The translations under genes were made by a program, and so were the position numbers. This document shows positions 62,101 to 64,000 of a stretch of 64,000 nucleotides of DNA, one piece after another; the first letter of the stretch is position 1; each line of letters begins with the position of its first letter. Location: contig CM068545.1 of NCBI GenBank assembly GCA_035048495.1, positions 44,138,450-44,202,449 on the forward strand, written 5' to 3'. The stretch comes from Euptelea pleiosperma. Lineage: Eukaryota; Streptophyta; Magnoliopsida; Ranunculales; Eupteleaceae. The notes below the pieces were generated by a model. The model did no database searches. It worked only from the letters and a program-made list of their open reading frames with translations, and had not been told where the DNA came from.

Positions 62101-64000
62101 TTTCAACACATTTGCAGTGTTTGAAAAGATTCGGGACAGTCGAAACAATTTTGCTCCATCCGTGCGTCAATGTCGCTAATTGGACTCAGTTTGTGTGTTA
62201 CATTCCGAAGCCTATAACTAGTGACTTTTTCGCAACCGGACCCCGTAATTTGACTCAAACTCTTCCATTACTATTATTTCAACACATTTGAAGTGTTGGA
62301 ACAAGATTTAGGACAGTCGGAAGAAGTTTGCTCCATCCGTTCGTCAACGTCTTTAATTGGACTCAATTTGTTTGTTACATTCCTAAGCCTATAATTACTT
62401 ACTTTTTCGCAATCGGACTTCGTAATTTGACTCAATATCTTCTATTACAATTGTTTCAACACATTTGAAGTGTTGGAACAAGATTCGGGACTGTCGGAAC
62501 AGGTTTACCGCATTCGTGCGTCAATGACCCTAATTGGACTCAGTTTGTGCGTTACATTCCCAAGCTTATAACTAGTTTCATTTGCACAACCGGATCTCGT
62601 AATTTGACTTAGTATCTTCCATTACAATTGTTTCAACACATTTGAACTGTTGAAAAAAGATTCGGGACAGTCGGAACAAGTTTGCTCCATTCGTTCGTCA
62701 ATGTCTCTAATTGGACTCAGATTGGGTGTTACATTCCTAAGCCTATAATTACTGACTTTTTCGCAACCAGACTTCGTAATTTCACTCAATATCTTCTATT
62801 AGAATTGTTTTAACACATTTGAAGTGTTAGAACAAGATTCGGGACTATAGGAACAAGTTTGTCCCATTCGTGCATCAATGACTCTAATTGGACTCAGTTT
62901 GTGCGTCACATTCCAAAGCTTATAACTAGTGAGTTTTGCACAACCGGACCTCGTAATTTGACTCAATCTCTTCCATTGTAATTGTTTCAACACATTTGAA
63001 GTGCTGGAACAAGATTCGGGACAATCGGAACAAGTTTGTTATTGACTTTTTCACAACCGGACTTCGTAATTTGACTCAATATCTTCTATTATAATTGTTT
63101 TAACACATTTGAAGTGTTGGAACAAGAATCGGGATAGTTGAAACAAGTTTGTTCCATCCGTGCGTCAATGACTCTAATTGGACTCAGTTTGGTTGTTACA
63201 TTCCGAAGCCTATAACTAGTGACTTTTGTGCAACCGGACATCGTAATTTGACTCAAACTCTTCCATTACTATTGTTTCAACACATTTGAAGTGTTTGAAA
63301 AAGATTCGGGACAGTCGCAACAATTTTGCTCCATCCGTGCGTCAATGTCTCTATTTGGACTCAGTTTGTGTGTTACATTCCGAAGCCTATAACTAGTGAC
63401 TTTTTCGCAACCGGACCCTGTAATTTGACTCAAACTCTTCCATTACTATTGTTTCAACACATTTGAAGTGTATGAACAAGATTTGGGACAGTCGAAAGAA
63501 GTTTGCTCCATCCGTTCGTCAATGTCTCTAATTGGACTCAATTTGTGTGTTACATTCCTAAGCCTATAATTACTTACTTTTTCGCAATCGGAATCCGTAA
63601 TTTGACTCAATATCTTCTATTACAATTGTTTTAACGCATTTGATGTGTTGGAACAAGATTCGGGACTGTCGGAACAAGTTTACCCCATTCGTGCGTAAAT
63701 GACTCCAATTGCACTCAGTTTGTGCGTTACATTCCCAAGCTTATAACTAGTGACTTTTGCACAACCGGACCTCGTAATTTGACTCAATATCTTCCATTAC
63801 AATTGTTTTAACACATTTGAACTGTTGAAAAAAGATTCGGGACAGTCGGAACAAGTTTGCTCCATTCGTTCGTCAATGTCTCTAATTGGACTCAGTTTGG
63901 GTGTTACATTCCTAAGCCTATAATTACTGACTTTTTCGTATCCGGACTTCGTATTTTGGCTCAATATCTTGTATTAATTGTTTTAACACATTTGAAGTGT
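56141..64000 (+). repeat. 177-bp satellite array, block 3
   Basis: Satellite resumes mid-monomer (GTTTGTGTGTTACATTCCG) in the register broken at 52493 and runs to the window end. Unit boundaries (TCTTTAATTGG) fall at 57544, 59947 and 62354, so units measure 2,403 and 2,407 bp, slightly short of 2,412 because of clustered small deletions. Truncated monomers near 58228, 60632 and 63039 are all version a, as in block 1. Confidence 0.96.
57640..60900 (+). other. Cluster of single-base indels in the satellite
   Basis: About 28 small insertions or deletions relative to the same positions in flanking units. Examples: ACACATTGAAG (57650), AACTGTGAAAAAAG (57834), CGTAATTCACTC (57966), GTTGGTTG (58373), CTGTATTTGAC (58603), TTGTTTAACGC (58810), CTCTATTGGACTCAGTTG (59238), ACCGCCGACC (59296), AGCTTGATAAC (59451), GGGGACAATC (59551), GTTTGGCTCC (60273) and CATTCCTCATCAATG (60457). 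Most fall in homopolymer runs. The unit after 60900 is almost clean again. Confidence 0.8.

Overview
The window is plant nuclear DNA from a satellite-rich, probably centromeric or pericentromeric region. About 48.5 kb is one head-to-tail array of a ~177-bp AT-rich satellite. The array is interrupted by two insertions of long-LTR Ty3/gypsy chromovirus type. The only protein-coding gene I can support is the Gag-Pol of the larger insertion. I saw no host gene, tRNA, rRNA or CRISPR array. The species cannot be named from sequence alone. An angiosperm is inferred from the satellite length class, the Tekay/Del-like chromovirus and its tRNA-iMet primer site.

Layout: satellite 1-6036; intact retrotransposon 6037-17876 on the minus strand (11,840 bp, two 3,478-bp LTRs, 5-bp CATTT target duplication); satellite 17877-52493; solo LTR of a related but diverged family 52494-56140 on the plus strand (3,647 bp); satellite 56141-64000. 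Removing both insertions restores continuous satellite.

The satellite has higher-order structure. The basic unit in 1-6036 is 2,412 bp: 13 full monomers plus one 113-bp remnant. By diagnostic variants it is a duplicated 7-monomer unit (monomer n resembles n+7). Elsewhere the array is rearranged in whole-monomer steps: about three copies of a 1,591-bp 9-monomer unit (20506-25253), 5-monomer (885 bp) and 7-monomer (1,237 bp) steps, and a nearly identical 6,763-bp tandem segmental duplication (29041-35803 and 35804-42566). Two versions of the truncated monomer mark two unit haplotypes that interdigitate.

The intact element encodes one uninterrupted 1,542-residue Gag-protease-RT-RNase H-integrase-chromodomain polyprotein with all expected catalytic residues, a primer binding site matching initiator tRNA-Met, and a polypurine tract. 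Its two LTRs differ at about 20 positions by eye (~0.6%), so insertion was recent. Both LTR families carry an internal 5-copy 191-bp tandem repeat and, at identical spacing, a TATA-like box followed by a consensus splice donor.

A dense cluster of single-base indels at about 57.6-60.9 kb looks more like an assembly or consensus problem than biology.
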